This document shows, piece after piece, positions 43,667 through 52,373 of a stretch of DNA of 64,000 nt; positions within the stretch are counted from its first letter, which is position 1; every line of letters begins with the position of its first letter. The notes under the pieces are model-generated. The model saw only the letters and a list, made by a program, of their open reading frames with translations, did not search any database and had not been told where the DNA came from. The DNA is from JACMRP01 sp047302465 (GTDB lineage Bacteria > Bdellovibrionota > Bdellovibrionia > Bdellovibrionales > Bdellovibrionaceae). Where the stretch lies: the NCBI RefSeq assembly GCF_047302465.1, contig NZ_CP178621.1, positions 1,426,001 to 1,490,000 of the forward strand, given 5' to 3'. Made by a program: the position numbers and the translations under genes.

Positions 43667-44860
43667 ATGGTAAAAAATACCATCCGTCTATGGCTGAACA
43701 TCGCTGTTCTTATGATGTTCTCGCAGCAGGTATTTGGCGCGAACTTGGCTTGGCAACAGGACTCGATTCCTTTTGAACTGATAGACAATCGTATTTTTAT
43801 GCAAATTCATCTCAACGGGCAGGGGCCTTTCGCGATGGTCCTTGATACAGGAGCTTCCAATATTTTTGACACCTCCTTGGTGCGACGTCTGGGGCTTTCT
43901 ACTAGTGATTCTGGCTTAGCAAATGGTGGGGGCGCTAACAGTGTAGCGACGACCTCAGGTCAGGTCGCTTTGATGAGTTTTGGAAATGTGAGCCTTTCCA
44001 ACCAGAAGTTTCTGGCAATGGATTTGTCGGCGATGAAAAACGCAATCGGTTTTCCAAGGTTGGATGGCTTCATCGGTTACGAAGTCTTTAGCCAGTATGT
44101 TGTTGAGATCAACTATGACACTAAAACACTGAGCTTTCTTGATCCGTCTACCTACAACTATCAAGGAACTGGAACTGTAGTCCCCTTTGAGTTTCACGGC
44201 ACCACTCCCGTAGTTCACGTCAACCTCGACGGAATAGCGGGACTATTTTGGCTTGATACCGGAGATCGTTCGTCCATGACACTAACGACTCCGTTTATTC
44301 GACGTAATAACTTGGTATCAGTGTATCAACCGCCTTTCGAAATGATCACAGGATGGGGAGTGGGCGGAGCCTTATCGACCTATCTTGTAAGAACGAAAAA
44401 CATAACTTTTGCTGGAGAAAATATTAGCAATGCCATTGTTAGACTGCCAACCGCGACCACCGGTGGCATGGCAGTGGATTATGGTATTGCAGGCACATTA
44501 GGAAATGGGATTCTTAAAAAGTTTAATACAGTTGTTGATTATAAGCGAAAGAGAGTCATTCTTGAGAGAAACACACTTTATAGCCAGCCGGATCTTGCTG
44601 ATCGTAGCGGTATGTGGTTGATCCAGGCTGGAGCTAATTTGCAGGTTTTGGATGTCGTTAAAGACGGCCCAGCATGGCAAGCAGGCCTCCGCCAAGGTGT
44701 CTACATTACTGCCGTTGAGGGAAAGCCAACCGCTTCTATTTCGTTACCAGATTTGAGAACTCAGTTGTCCGATCCAAATTTGCAGTCAGTAAAGGTAACT
44801 ATTTCATCGCCTCTTGGTGGTGAGATCGTTCAAATAAATCTAAAAAACATGATCCCTTAA
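43667..44860 (+). CDS. Exported retropepsin-like aspartic protease with PDZ domain
   Basis: 397 residues with a signal peptide. Two pepsin-type half sites are present in one chain: VLDTGAS (Asp60) and WLDTGDR (Asp197), each followed by a flap-like and a hydrophobic-Gly segment (GFIGYEVF and GTLGNGIL). The C-terminal ~85 residues form a PDZ-like domain (VLDVVKDGPAWQAGLRQGVYITAVEG). It would cut proteins or peptides in the periplasm or outside, the PDZ part binding C-termini. A G-rich ribosome binding site precedes the ATG. Divergent from the AraC gene; the hydrolase gene follows after 21 bases. Confidence 0.85.
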   Translation: MVKNTIRLWLNIAVLMMFSQQVFGANLAWQQDSIPFELIDNRIFMQIHLNGQGPFAMVLDTGASNIFDTSLVRRLGLSTSDSGLANGGGANSVATTSGQVALMSFGNVSLSNQKFLAMDLSAMKNAIGFPRLDGFIGYEVFSQYVVEINYDTKTLSFLDPSTYNYQGTGTVVPFEFHGTTPVVHVNLDGIAGLFWLDTGDRSSMTLTTPFIRRNNLVSVYQPPFEMITGWGVGGALSTYLVRTKNITFAGENISNAIVRLPTATTGGMAVDYGIAGTLGNGILKKFNTVVDYKRKRVILERNTLYSQPDLADRSGMWLIQAGANLQVLDVVKDGPAWQAGLRQGVYITAVEGKPTASISLPDLRTQLSDPNLQSVKVTISSPLGGEIVQINLKNMIP

Positions 44861-44881
44861 AAAGTTATAAAAGGAATTTTT

Positions 44882-45958
44882 ATGTCTCTAAATAAAATGA
44901 AAATACTGTTCTTATTATTAACTTCATTGTGGCTATCCGCTGTGAGTGGAGCAACTGTAATCCCCAATGAATTGGGAGCTCCAACAGCTGGAGGTCTGCC
45001 TCGCGAATCCAGTCTTGATTATGAAATAACTTATGGCTCTGTACGAGTGGGGGAAGAACTCCAACGCGTTATTGTCACTGTTCCTCCAGGTGCGGGCGCC
45101 AAGCCAGCGCTCCTCTTTATCGGTGGTATGGGATGCTACTCTGTAGATTTCTCGGGTGGAAACAGCATAGCGTCTTATCAGATTGCTATTGAGCTTGCGA
45201 CCCGAGCAGGCTTTGTCACTATGCGAGTCGAGAAATCCGGTATGGGGGACAGCAAAGGGACCGCTTGTCAGGATCAGGATTTTCAGAGGGAACTTCAAGG
45301 CAATCTTGCCGGTTTGCAAGCGTTGGTAAAATATCCGTTTGTGAAGGCGGATCAGATTTACATTTTCGGTCATAGTATTGGCGGCGTGATCGCTCCGTAT
45401 TTGGCTTCGCAAGTGCCGGTGAAAAGCATTGCCGTGATGGGAACGTTGGCGGGAAATTGGTATGACTACACATTGATCAATACAGAACGCCAATTGGCGC
45501 TTGCAGGTTTGAACCCGATGCAGATCTTTCATGAAATGAAAAAAGCCAGAGCTGCGACGGATATGTTGCTCAAACAGAAAATGAGTCCCGCAGCAATCAT
45601 TCAGCAGTATCCAGAACTCGCCAATTATGTAACCTCGCCTGTAAGCTACACTTATATGCAGCAACTTGCAGATTTGGATGTGGAAGGCGAGTTATTGAAA
45701 AGTAATTCTAAATATTTAATTCTTTCAGGAGAGTCCGACTTCGTGGCCTCGCAGTACGACGAGTTGATGGCCATGGCAGCACGGTTAAATCCGAAGAGAA
45801 GTACACCTATAGAGGTTCTGCAAATACCTCAACTGGATCACTTCTTCATGAATGCGAACAGCCAACAAGAGAGTTTCAACCAAAAACACATCGACGGAAG
45901 TCCACTGTATCTTCAAAACAGTATCTATTCGGTCTTGAAAGTTAACTTCTTACTCTAG
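44882..45958 (+). CDS. Exported alpha/beta hydrolase
   Basis: 358 residues with a signal peptide (ILFLLLTSLWLSAVSG). Alpha/beta-hydrolase marks: GHSIGG with nucleophile Ser165, the acid in SGESDF (Asp287) and the His in QLDHFF (His320). LLFIGGMGCYS supplies the oxyanion-hole region. It would be an esterase or peptidase acting outside the cytoplasm; substrate unknown. AAAGGA precedes the ATG. It is probably co-transcribed with the aspartic protease gene and controlled by the divergent AraC protein. Its last nine bases overlap the end of the M14 gene. Confidence 0.85.
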   Translation: MSLNKMKILFLLLTSLWLSAVSGATVIPNELGAPTAGGLPRESSLDYEITYGSVRVGEELQRVIVTVPPGAGAKPALLFIGGMGCYSVDFSGGNSIASYQIAIELATRAGFVTMRVEKSGMGDSKGTACQDQDFQRELQGNLAGLQALVKYPFVKADQIYIFGHSIGGVIAPYLASQVPVKSIAVMGTLAGNWYDYTLINTERQLALAGLNPMQIFHEMKKARAATDMLLKQKMSPAAIIQQYPELANYVTSPVSYTYMQQLADLDVEGELLKSNSKYLILSGESDFVASQYDELMAMAARLNPKRSTPIEVLQIPQLDHFFMNANSQQESFNQKHIDGSPLYLQNSIYSVLKVNFLL

Positions 45959-46828
45959 GTGTGTGCGTCCACGTTTACGAACGTTGTGGTCGCAGCGCCC
46001 GGTAAAGGCATGATTGGCAGAGCGTTCTTTTGGCGCCATCTCGAAGAATCGGCGTAAGCCAGGAACGTTGTCGGCGACCATTTTTTTAATTTGGGTGGGA
46101 GTTGGGTTGTGACTTCCTCCCATTTCAAATAACAAAGACCAAATGCCGTGTTTCCAGTAGGCGTAGTCTTCAAAGGCTCCGTCTGCGGCATAGAGCAACT
46201 CTTTGGAGTTTCCGATCTCATAACGGCTTTCAACGGTTGCAGCTTTACTGATATTGATAAAGGCGCTGTCGTCTTTGGTTTCAGTGTCGTTAGTGGAAAA
46301 ACCAAACGGGTAGAGCACTGCTGGAAAATACGTGTGCAAAGTCGCAGAAGAGACAATATTTTTACTTAAGATGAAGTCTGCAAGTAATTTAGTCGCTTTC
46401 GATTGATGAGACTTCGTTGTTACGCAAGGGCCAGGATAATCGCGATTAGGGTCGATGGTGCCTCGACCGATTTGTTCTTCCCGTTGTTTGGAGTTGTATC
46501 CAGAGATGTTCAACACCGGAATGATATACACGGTGTGGCCAGGAATAGGATCCATCGCAAAGGACTCAGCAGCACCCATTGCAACGGCAGTAGAGCCATA
46601 CTCGTTACCATGATGAGTGCCCACCACAAGGTCTGCGACGGGGCCTGAGCCGATTTTTAGCCCGACGATCATTTGCCCCGCATTCGACATGCCTAAATTG
46701 AACATCTGGGCGTTTTGCGGATTTGATTGAGCTATTTTTTGTAAATCGGCGACGACCTTGTTGTAGTTGCTAGTTGCTGCAGAAGCCGAAGACATCAGAA
46801 ACAGAGACAAAATTAATTTTGAGATCAT
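45950..46828 (-). CDS. Exported M14 zinc carboxypeptidase
   Basis: 292 residues with a signal peptide. M14 motifs: HxxE zinc ligands in THHGNEYG (His73, Glu76), the substrate Arg in DPNRDYP (Arg129), the third ligand His165 in SATLHTYFP, and catalytic Glu235 in LLFEMGGS. It removes C-terminal residues from peptides, or trims peptidoglycan peptides as some bacterial M14 enzymes do. The last 17 residues are very basic (GRCDHNVRKRGRTHLE) and recur as an orphan piece at 42626. Convergent with the hydrolase gene. Confidence 0.9.
   Translation of the reverse strand: MISKLILSLFLMSSASAATSNYNKVVADLQKIAQSNPQNAQMFNLGMSNAGQMIVGLKIGSGPVADLVVGTHHGNEYGSTAVAMGAAESFAMDPIPGHTVYIIPVLNISGYNSKQREEQIGRGTIDPNRDYPGPCVTTKSHQSKATKLLADFILSKNIVSSATLHTYFPAVLYPFGFSTNDTETKDDSAFINISKAATVESRYEIGNSKELLYAADGAFEDYAYWKHGIWSLLFEMGGSHNPTPTQIKKMVADNVPGLRRFFEMAPKERSANHAFTGRCDHNVRKRGRTHLE
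45955..46000. repeat. Direct repeat, right copy
   Basis: This is the copy of the 42633-42676 repeat that forms the real 3' end of the M14 carboxypeptidase gene. The longest exact block is CGTTGTGGTCGCAGCGCCC (45982-46000). Confidence 0.75.
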
Positions 46829-46915
46829 ACTCTAAGGCTCGACCTATTTTGCTGCCCTGTCAAAATAGGTCCTAGGAAACTGGATGTAAGCCATGGGCTC
46901 AATAAACACTTGGAG

Positions 46916-47326
46916 TTAGTTCTTTTTATAACAATCGAATAGACCGTCGTGAGAGATCTTCTTAGAAGAAAACTGACTGGCGGCAGGTCCTAGCAACTGG
47001 TAGTTCTTTGGATCGGCAGAGTCCACTTGGAGTTGGATGGAGAAATCTGTATTTTGATAGATATGAACCCATCCTAATGTAGGATCGTTTTTTATTTGCG
47101 GCTGCAGAGGGATCTGGAAAAAGGTGATTTCTTGAGGGCCCGTAACGCCGCTAACGTCTACGATAGAAACCCGCTTTACCCAAGCTGTGGGATTAGACTG
47201 CATAACTACCTCAAAACCATCATCAGGATTTAAACTTTCGCAAATGATTTCATTGGCAAACTGGTCAGACGAAAATGCTAAAGAAGAATTTATTACGATT
47301 GATAAAAAGAGAATAATTGTTTTCAT
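46916..47326 (-). CDS. Exported protein of unknown function
   Basis: 136 residues from ATG 47326, where AAGG has correct spacing and the signal peptide (TIILFLSIVINSSLAFS) begins. An ATG at 47341 would add five residues. Two Cys are left in the mature part (IICES and FDCYKK). Family unknown. Single-gene unit. Confidence 0.6.
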   Translation of the reverse strand: MKTIILFLSIVINSSLAFSSDQFANEIICESLNPDDGFEVVMQSNPTAWVKRVSIVDVSGVTGPQEITFFQIPLQPQIKNDPTLGWVHIYQNTDFSIQLQVDSADPKNYQLLGPAASQFSSKKISHDGLFDCYKKN

Positions 47327-47675
47327 AGAGGGACCTTTCACTTTTTTGAATATTTAGTTTTGAGGTACTATACATCAAAACATCCTCTTCATGCGTAGAG
47401 GGACCCACAAAGCGTGGGCATCGCTTAGCCCACGCCGAAATTTTACATTTTTGAGAGATTTGTCTGATCAGATTAGAGAATGATCAGTCCTTGCAGTCTT
47501 GAGCAGTATTGGGAATTGCAATTAGGTCATCGCCTCTACGAAGTATGTTCCCCTAAAATTCGCATGAGGGTTTGTTCCTCCATTCGCGAATGGGGTACGT
47601 TCGTTCATGAGACAATTAGAAACAAAATATTAACTAATGTAGAGACCCTGCCGAAGAAGTGTCATGATCTTCGGT
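47327..47675. promoter_or_regulatory. Upstream region of the pilin-like cluster with two hairpins
   Basis: This ~350-base gap has no convincing gene. It holds a strong hairpin GCGTGGGC (47412-47419) / GCCCACGC (47428-47435) with no T-run, two TGATCA palindromes near 47464 and 47480, and a hairpin CCGAAGA (47651-47657) / TCTTCGG (47668-47674) ending one base before ATG 47676. The last could hide or expose the ribosome binding region. Confidence 0.5.
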
Positions 47676-49832
47676 ATGAACCACCTAGAACGTATTCAAC
47701 CGCAACGTGGCTCTACGATCGTGTCGGCCTTAGTAGCCGTCGGCGTAGTTTCGGTAATGGCTTTAGCCTCATCTGCTTATGTGACTTCGATGCATACACA
47801 GATGAAAGATGTGAATGTTTTCTTCTCGCTTGGGCAAACTCAGCACAATGTCTTGAAAGCTCTTAATAGCCCTGCTGCATGGGAAAATACTTTAGCGGAT
47901 GTCAGTAATAAGATTGCGGAATGCAAATTGAAGATTGATGCCTGTGGTGCTTTAAACGGTGATGCAAATTTTGTGATTCGTGACTCTATGGGAAATATTA
48001 TGGTAGAGGGCGAGTCCGGAAGTTTTTATTCTTATGGTGGACTGACCTGTACAGGAGACAACTGTCCAATCCAAGTAAAGTCGCAATGGCATTTGCTCTG
48101 TTCCGAGGACGGCATTTGCTCGCAGATGATGGTGAAATTGGACTTCTTAACTCGTGGAGACAATGGTTTTGTCTCACGTCGTAAATTTACAGTCTTAAAA
48201 AATTATCCGATCGGAAAAAAAACATCTACTGTCGTAGCTGAGCAAGAGGCTACTGAGCGTCCTGCAGAGAGTTTTCCGACTACGAAAGTCGTGATCATTA
48301 TGGATACCTCTGCCAGCATGGCGGACAACTTCTTGAAAGTGAAAAATGGCATCAAGTCACTGCTGTCAAAGGTTGGACAGTACAATGCCGAAGTTTATTT
48401 TTATTCGACAGCAAGTCAGCTGGGTCAATTCTATAATTGGAATAATGAGGTCTCTAACTACTATAAAGGTTTTGATAACGTTTCTTCGTACGCGCCAGTC
48501 ATGGTTGATGCCAACAGCTATGCTGCGCAAACTCAACCAGACTTCTCTTTGAAATTAAGTATTCCTTTGAACTCAAAGTTAGCTGTGGCAGATCTAGATT
48601 CTCGTATTGACCAGATTCTTAGCCAGTATAAGCCTTATCCAGGGACAGATCGGGAGTCGGGCCTGTGTACGCTTGCTCGTATCGTTGAAGACAGTGGGCC
48701 TAACAGGATTTTAAATTCTAATGACTTAGTCTATTTTATCATCGTTAGTGATGAGGACGATGCAATAATGCCTATAGCTGGAACTTCGACAATTTCTTGT
48801 GATCGCGCGCAGACCCAAAAACCTATTGTCTCTACGGTCATCCAAACTACAACAGCTTCGGATCCCGCAGCGGATAATGTTGCAATTGATTTTAAATTCA
48901 ACTTTGTGAATGTTACCATGTCTTTAAAGGCGACGAAAAACGATTCCTCGATGTCGGTGCTTGCTCCGGTATGCGCGGAGATAAACGGGGTTGTTTGTAA
49001 GTACCGCACACCAGGAACTTATCCATGTCCTCAAGAAGAGTTAGATAAAGTTTCAAATTATTATACATCGATTCAATCCTGCACTATGAATGTAACAATG
49101 GGGAATGGAGGTCTTAACCTAAACACTTCGGATCCCGCCAGTATCCAGATTTTAAAAGGAATCAGCTGCAGCGTAGGACCTTATCCTATGGGATACAAAA
49201 CCTACCAAAGCAAAGAGGAAGTATTTGCAAGTCAACGCACTTATAATCCTTCTACTTATGCCGGTTGTACTATGAGATTTACAAAGCAGGTTAAGAACCA
49301 ATTTAATTGGTGGTTCCATGAGCTTATGGATGGCACTGTTGTTCAAACCTCTTATGTATCTCCAGCAAAGATGGTGGGTTTGAAGCAAGACCTAATTAGA
49401 AAACTTAATGCCAAATTCGGAGCAAACGGGTACGCGATCCGCGCATTTATTCAAGACCCCATCAAAGATCAAGGGCTTTGCACATTGACGGACGGATCGT
49501 ATGGTACGGCTTATTCTGATTTTATTAAGATGACGCAAAACCCTTACTCTAGTTACGAAAGTATTTGCCATGATGATTATGGATTTAGTTTTGACACGCT
49601 CTCGAAAATCATCACACAAAAAGTTGAAAGCACGTTTATTTTCCCAGAAGTCAAAGAGGGGCAAGCCATCAGTGGCGTGAACGTCACTCGTAGCGGTGCT
49701 GAGGTGTCTGTTTGCTCCAATGACTACGAAATAGTCGGCAACAAAGTCATCTTCAAAGAAAATGTTTTACAGCCAGGAGACAAAGTTTCGATCTATGTCA
49801 AAGTCGTCGATCCCACCGTTGAAATTAATTAA
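47676..49832 (+). CDS. Pilin-like protein with a von Willebrand A domain
   Basis: About 718 residues from ATG 47676 (ATG 47664, in the loop of a hairpin, adds four). The N-terminus has a short basic leader and QRGSTIVSALVAVGVVSVMALASSAYV, a class-III-signal-like hydrophobic helix as in minor pilins, though the usual Glu at +5 is not present. A Cys-bearing middle part leads to a vWA domain from about residue 205: VIIMDTSASMADN carries the DxSxS metal site and FIIVSDEDDA the distal Asp. The C-terminus is beta-rich. The layout recalls tip proteins of type IV pili. The next gene overlaps by 38 bases. Confidence 0.75.
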   Translation: MNHLERIQPQRGSTIVSALVAVGVVSVMALASSAYVTSMHTQMKDVNVFFSLGQTQHNVLKALNSPAAWENTLADVSNKIAECKLKIDACGALNGDANFVIRDSMGNIMVEGESGSFYSYGGLTCTGDNCPIQVKSQWHLLCSEDGICSQMMVKLDFLTRGDNGFVSRRKFTVLKNYPIGKKTSTVVAEQEATERPAESFPTTKVVIIMDTSASMADNFLKVKNGIKSLLSKVGQYNAEVYFYSTASQLGQFYNWNNEVSNYYKGFDNVSSYAPVMVDANSYAAQTQPDFSLKLSIPLNSKLAVADLDSRIDQILSQYKPYPGTDRESGLCTLARIVEDSGPNRILNSNDLVYFIIVSDEDDAIMPIAGTSTISCDRAQTQKPIVSTVIQTTTASDPAADNVAIDFKFNFVNVTMSLKATKNDSSMSVLAPVCAEINGVVCKYRTPGTYPCPQEELDKVSNYYTSIQSCTMNVTMGNGGLNLNTSDPASIQILKGISCSVGPYPMGYKTYQSKEEVFASQRTYNPSTYAGCTMRFTKQVKNQFNWWFHELMDGTVVQTSYVSPAKMVGLKQDLIRKLNAKFGANGYAIRAFIQDPIKDQGLCTLTDGSYGTAYSDFIKMTQNPYSSYESICHDDYGFSFDTLSKIITQKVESTFIFPEVKEGQAISGVNVTRSGAEVSVCSNDYEIVGNKVIFKENVLQPGDKVSIYVKVVDPTVEIN

Positions 49833-50946
49833 TCGTTCAGGCTACACTTTGGTAGAAACCATCATCGGCCTTGCGCTCAGTTTGGTGGTTCTCTGCGGAT
49901 TTTATTTTTTCTACAATATGACGACACAAAATATTGTGTCTTTGAAGCAAAAGATATCTTTGTCTGGAAGTAAGCTGCACCTGCGAAAGCAGATTGAAAG
50001 CAGTTGCATTCAAGCAAATACCTTTCAATATCCAGCGAACCAGCTGTCATGTTTAAAAGATGGAACCTGTTCGTCCACCTATCAAGGGCCTTTGAAATTT
50101 ATAGGTGAAGATGGAAGTGTATTGATTGATCCTGGAGTCACTAGATTTACGACAGATCTTTTAGTGTGCCCAGACCCAGCCGGCGATAGCTGGTTGTGTC
50201 CTTACAAGATAGATTCTTCCTTTAAAATTGCATGCGCCGGTACAGGGTGTGCCCAGCCTGATATTCTCGTCAAACTTCAATTCACTAAGGTGGATGCTGC
50301 AGGAGTCTCTCAAGTCATTGACGCTTATGAAAACCTTTTGACACCACAAAGGTTTTACCGTTCTTGTGCCGAAGCTAAAAGCAAAGGCAAAACTGCAAGT
50401 GGCTTTTATAAGCTAGATCCTGATGGTAGCGGCGGAGTTTGTCCCTTTGAAGTTTATTGTCGCATGGGGACCGGTTTGGCACAGGCGTTGGTTGTTTCGG
50501 CACCATTGACGGGTTATAGCGAAATTGCCAAAGTAGACCCCCCTCTGGGATTGGATAGCCCAGGACGTCTTGATGATAAATACGTTTTAGCTTTGATGAG
50601 CACTTCTGATTTTGAAAAGAAGATTTCGGTTTTGATCAAAGATACAGCTCAAGGAAGTTTGACGGTGCCATTGGTGCTAGCGAACACCAACAAGGGATCT
50701 CATCAAGCCAACGTAGGATATTGCGAATGGGAGAATACAAACTTTGTCGCAAGCGTACTCGGTGACACTACAAACTGGGAGTTTGTCAGTTCTATCGGCG
50801 GAGCTTCTATTGGATACTCTGAATCCACAAATGCAGGAGCGGTCTCAGGATTTCACTGTCAAAATTGTGGCACGACCGGCGTTTGTAGTTTGGGTGGAAA
50901 TAGTTGCTGTCAAAAAAATCTAGCAGGACAGTTATGGATCCAATGA
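49795..50946 (+). CDS. Prepilin-like protein with a fibrinogen-like C-terminal domain
   Basis: 383 residues from ATG 49795; ATG 49762 is an alternative. RSGYTLVETIIGLALSLVVL is a canonical prepilin processing site with Glu at +5 and the following helix. Residues ~189-383 resemble a fibrinogen/intelectin-type domain: RSCAEAKSKGKTASGFYKL, then CPFEVYCRMGTG, and a Cys-rich end (FHCQNCGTTGVC, CCQKN). In animals such domains bind sugars or proteins, so this may be a minor pilin carrying an adhesin head. Overlaps its neighbours by 38 and 13 bases. Confidence 0.75.
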   Translation: MSKSSIPPLKLINRSGYTLVETIIGLALSLVVLCGFYFFYNMTTQNIVSLKQKISLSGSKLHLRKQIESSCIQANTFQYPANQLSCLKDGTCSSTYQGPLKFIGEDGSVLIDPGVTRFTTDLLVCPDPAGDSWLCPYKIDSSFKIACAGTGCAQPDILVKLQFTKVDAAGVSQVIDAYENLLTPQRFYRSCAEAKSKGKTASGFYKLDPDGSGGVCPFEVYCRMGTGLAQALVVSAPLTGYSEIAKVDPPLGLDSPGRLDDKYVLALMSTSDFEKKISVLIKDTAQGSLTVPLVLANTNKGSHQANVGYCEWENTNFVASVLGDTTNWEFVSSIGGASIGYSESTNAGAVSGFHCQNCGTTGVCSLGGNSCCQKNLAGQLWIQ

Positions 50947-51506
50947 ATCAGCGAGGAAGTGGCTATCTACTAATGCTTATCTCAATCATGTCAATTGGGC
51001 TCATTACTTATTTAATTAACTTAGTTACTCCAATGCTAAAGTATAAAGAGCAAATTGCGAGGGACGTTCTTCGTGATCAAGTGGAACTTGTGATGATGAA
51101 CTTGCAAGCTAATGTTGAGAACACTCAGGTGCTTGAGGCCTCTGTGAACCTAACAGAGAATCAAGCCATTCGTTGTGTCGCGAATGCGACATGTACTGCG
51201 ACTGAGCAATTTTTGCCATTGAGACTTGTCAATCTAGAAAAGGCAGTGATTTCAGATGGGGATTCCGTAGGCGTTGATTCACAGGGGCAGACTTGTAATG
51301 TGAACTTAGCAAATCCTCTTTGCTTGGTTGTGTTGAAAATTTCTTGGCGCCCTTTGTGTCCTCAAGATGGAAGTCCTTGCGTAAACCCAAGTGTCGAGAT
51401 TCAAGGGAGAGCTGAGTTTTCACAATTCATTCTTGCCCCGCCAATAAATCTTCAGAAGATAAATTTCAAGAGAACCGTTTCCAACTTGAGTCTTTTGATT
51501 AAATAG
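50934..51506 (+). CDS. Minor-pilin-like protein
   Basis: 190 residues from ATG 50934, with AGGA seven bases upstream; the start lies inside the end of the previous gene. QRGSGYLLMLISIMSIGLITYLI is a pilin-like helix after a short basic leader, again without Glu at +5. The body has conserved-looking Cys pairs (IRCVANATCT, QTCNVN, PLCP, SPCVN). Probably a minor pilin of the same assembly as the two genes upstream. Confidence 0.65.
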   Translation: MDPMNQRGSGYLLMLISIMSIGLITYLINLVTPMLKYKEQIARDVLRDQVELVMMNLQANVENTQVLEASVNLTENQAIRCVANATCTATEQFLPLRLVNLEKAVISDGDSVGVDSQGQTCNVNLANPLCLVVLKISWRPLCPQDGSPCVNPSVEIQGRAEFSQFILAPPINLQKINFKRTVSNLSLLIK

Positions 51507-51651
51507 TGGCACCAAGTCTAGTTCCGAATTGGAACCTCTTTCTGGCAACTTTCTTTTTCGATCACATTTTTAGCCTGGTTAGTTGAAACCCATTTGCTCT
51601 TGAAAATCCGTTGTGGTCTGCTTTTAGAACGAACTTCTACAAGGAGAGTTT

Positions 51652-52299
51652 ATGAAATTAGTAACAGCATTGTTGGTTTTTGCAGCCGTTTCAGTAGCTA
51701 GCGCCGCTGATAAAATGAAAATGAATTTCACGAATGAGGAACTCACAAAAATTATCGAGGCTTACTCTAAGGCATCAGGACAAAAATTTGTCGTTGATCC
51801 AGGAGTGCGTGGTAAAGTTACTATCTTTTTGCCAGAGACTGTAACAACAGAAGAAGCCTTTAATCATTTGTCATCAGCACTTGCGATCAATGGTTTTGCA
51901 ATCAGCAAGCAAGGCGACACGATGGTTGTAAAAGCTGCGCGCAATATTCAGCGTGACCTTATTGAAGTAAGCACTGAAAAACCAACAGTCAAGCCAGAGA
52001 GAATGTATACTTGGGTTTATACAGCAAAACATACTTCATCAATGGTATTGAATACCAATCTTAGAATCTTGGCTTCAAAAGACGGCGAGATTCAAGCGGT
52101 CGAGAATACGAATCAGTTGATCATCACAGATTGGTCTTCAAACTTGAATCGCATTGCGGAACTTTTGAAAGAAGTTGATAAGCCGGTTGATGCAGCTACT
52201 GCAAAAATCGTAGATGCTACTCGTAAAGAGCGCGAAGCGCGTAATAAAAATCAGGCAACAACTAAACCTGAAGAGAAAAAAGCAAAGACTGAAAACTAG
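51652..52299 (+). CDS. Stand-alone secretin N-domain protein (GspD/PilQ N0-N1 type)
   Basis: 215 residues with a signal peptide ending ASA. Residues ~24-110 match the first periplasmic domain of GspD-type secretins (NEELTKIIEAYSKASGQKFVVDP, GKVTIFLPE), and ~115-175 a second one ending in NTNQLIITDWSSNLNRIAELLKEVDKP. The outer-membrane barrel is absent; the chain ends in a charged Lys/Glu tail. It could cap or regulate a secretin or form part of a periplasmic ring. ATG with AGGAG upstream; it follows the pilin-like cluster by 145 bases. Confidence 0.75.
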   Translation: MKLVTALLVFAAVSVASAADKMKMNFTNEELTKIIEAYSKASGQKFVVDPGVRGKVTIFLPETVTTEEAFNHLSSALAINGFAISKQGDTMVVKAARNIQRDLIEVSTEKPTVKPERMYTWVYTAKHTSSMVLNTNLRILASKDGEIQAVENTNQLIITDWSSNLNRIAELLKEVDKPVDAATAKIVDATRKEREARNKNQATTKPEEKKAKTEN

Positions 52300-52323
52300 T
52301 TCACTCTAGTATCGGAAAAAAAG

Positions 52324-52356
52324 AAAGCCCTGGCTTTTTAGCTCAGGGCTTTTTAT
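52324..52356. terminator. Bidirectional terminator
   Basis: AAAGCCCTG (52324-52332) pairs with CAGGGCTTT (52344-52352), with T-rich sequence after it. It lies between the convergent genes ending at 52299 and 52374. Confidence 0.8.
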
Positions 52357-52373
52357 TTGGGAACTGCTAAGAT

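Noticed and set aside
44933..45664. 243-codon minus-strand frame
   Set aside because: It lies wholly inside the alpha/beta hydrolase gene, whose catalytic residues are clear, and shows no domain or ribosome binding site.
47480..47866. 128-codon plus-strand frame before the pilin-vWA gene
   Set aside because: Half of it overlaps the real gene in another frame, it has no export signal or domain, and its composition looks random.
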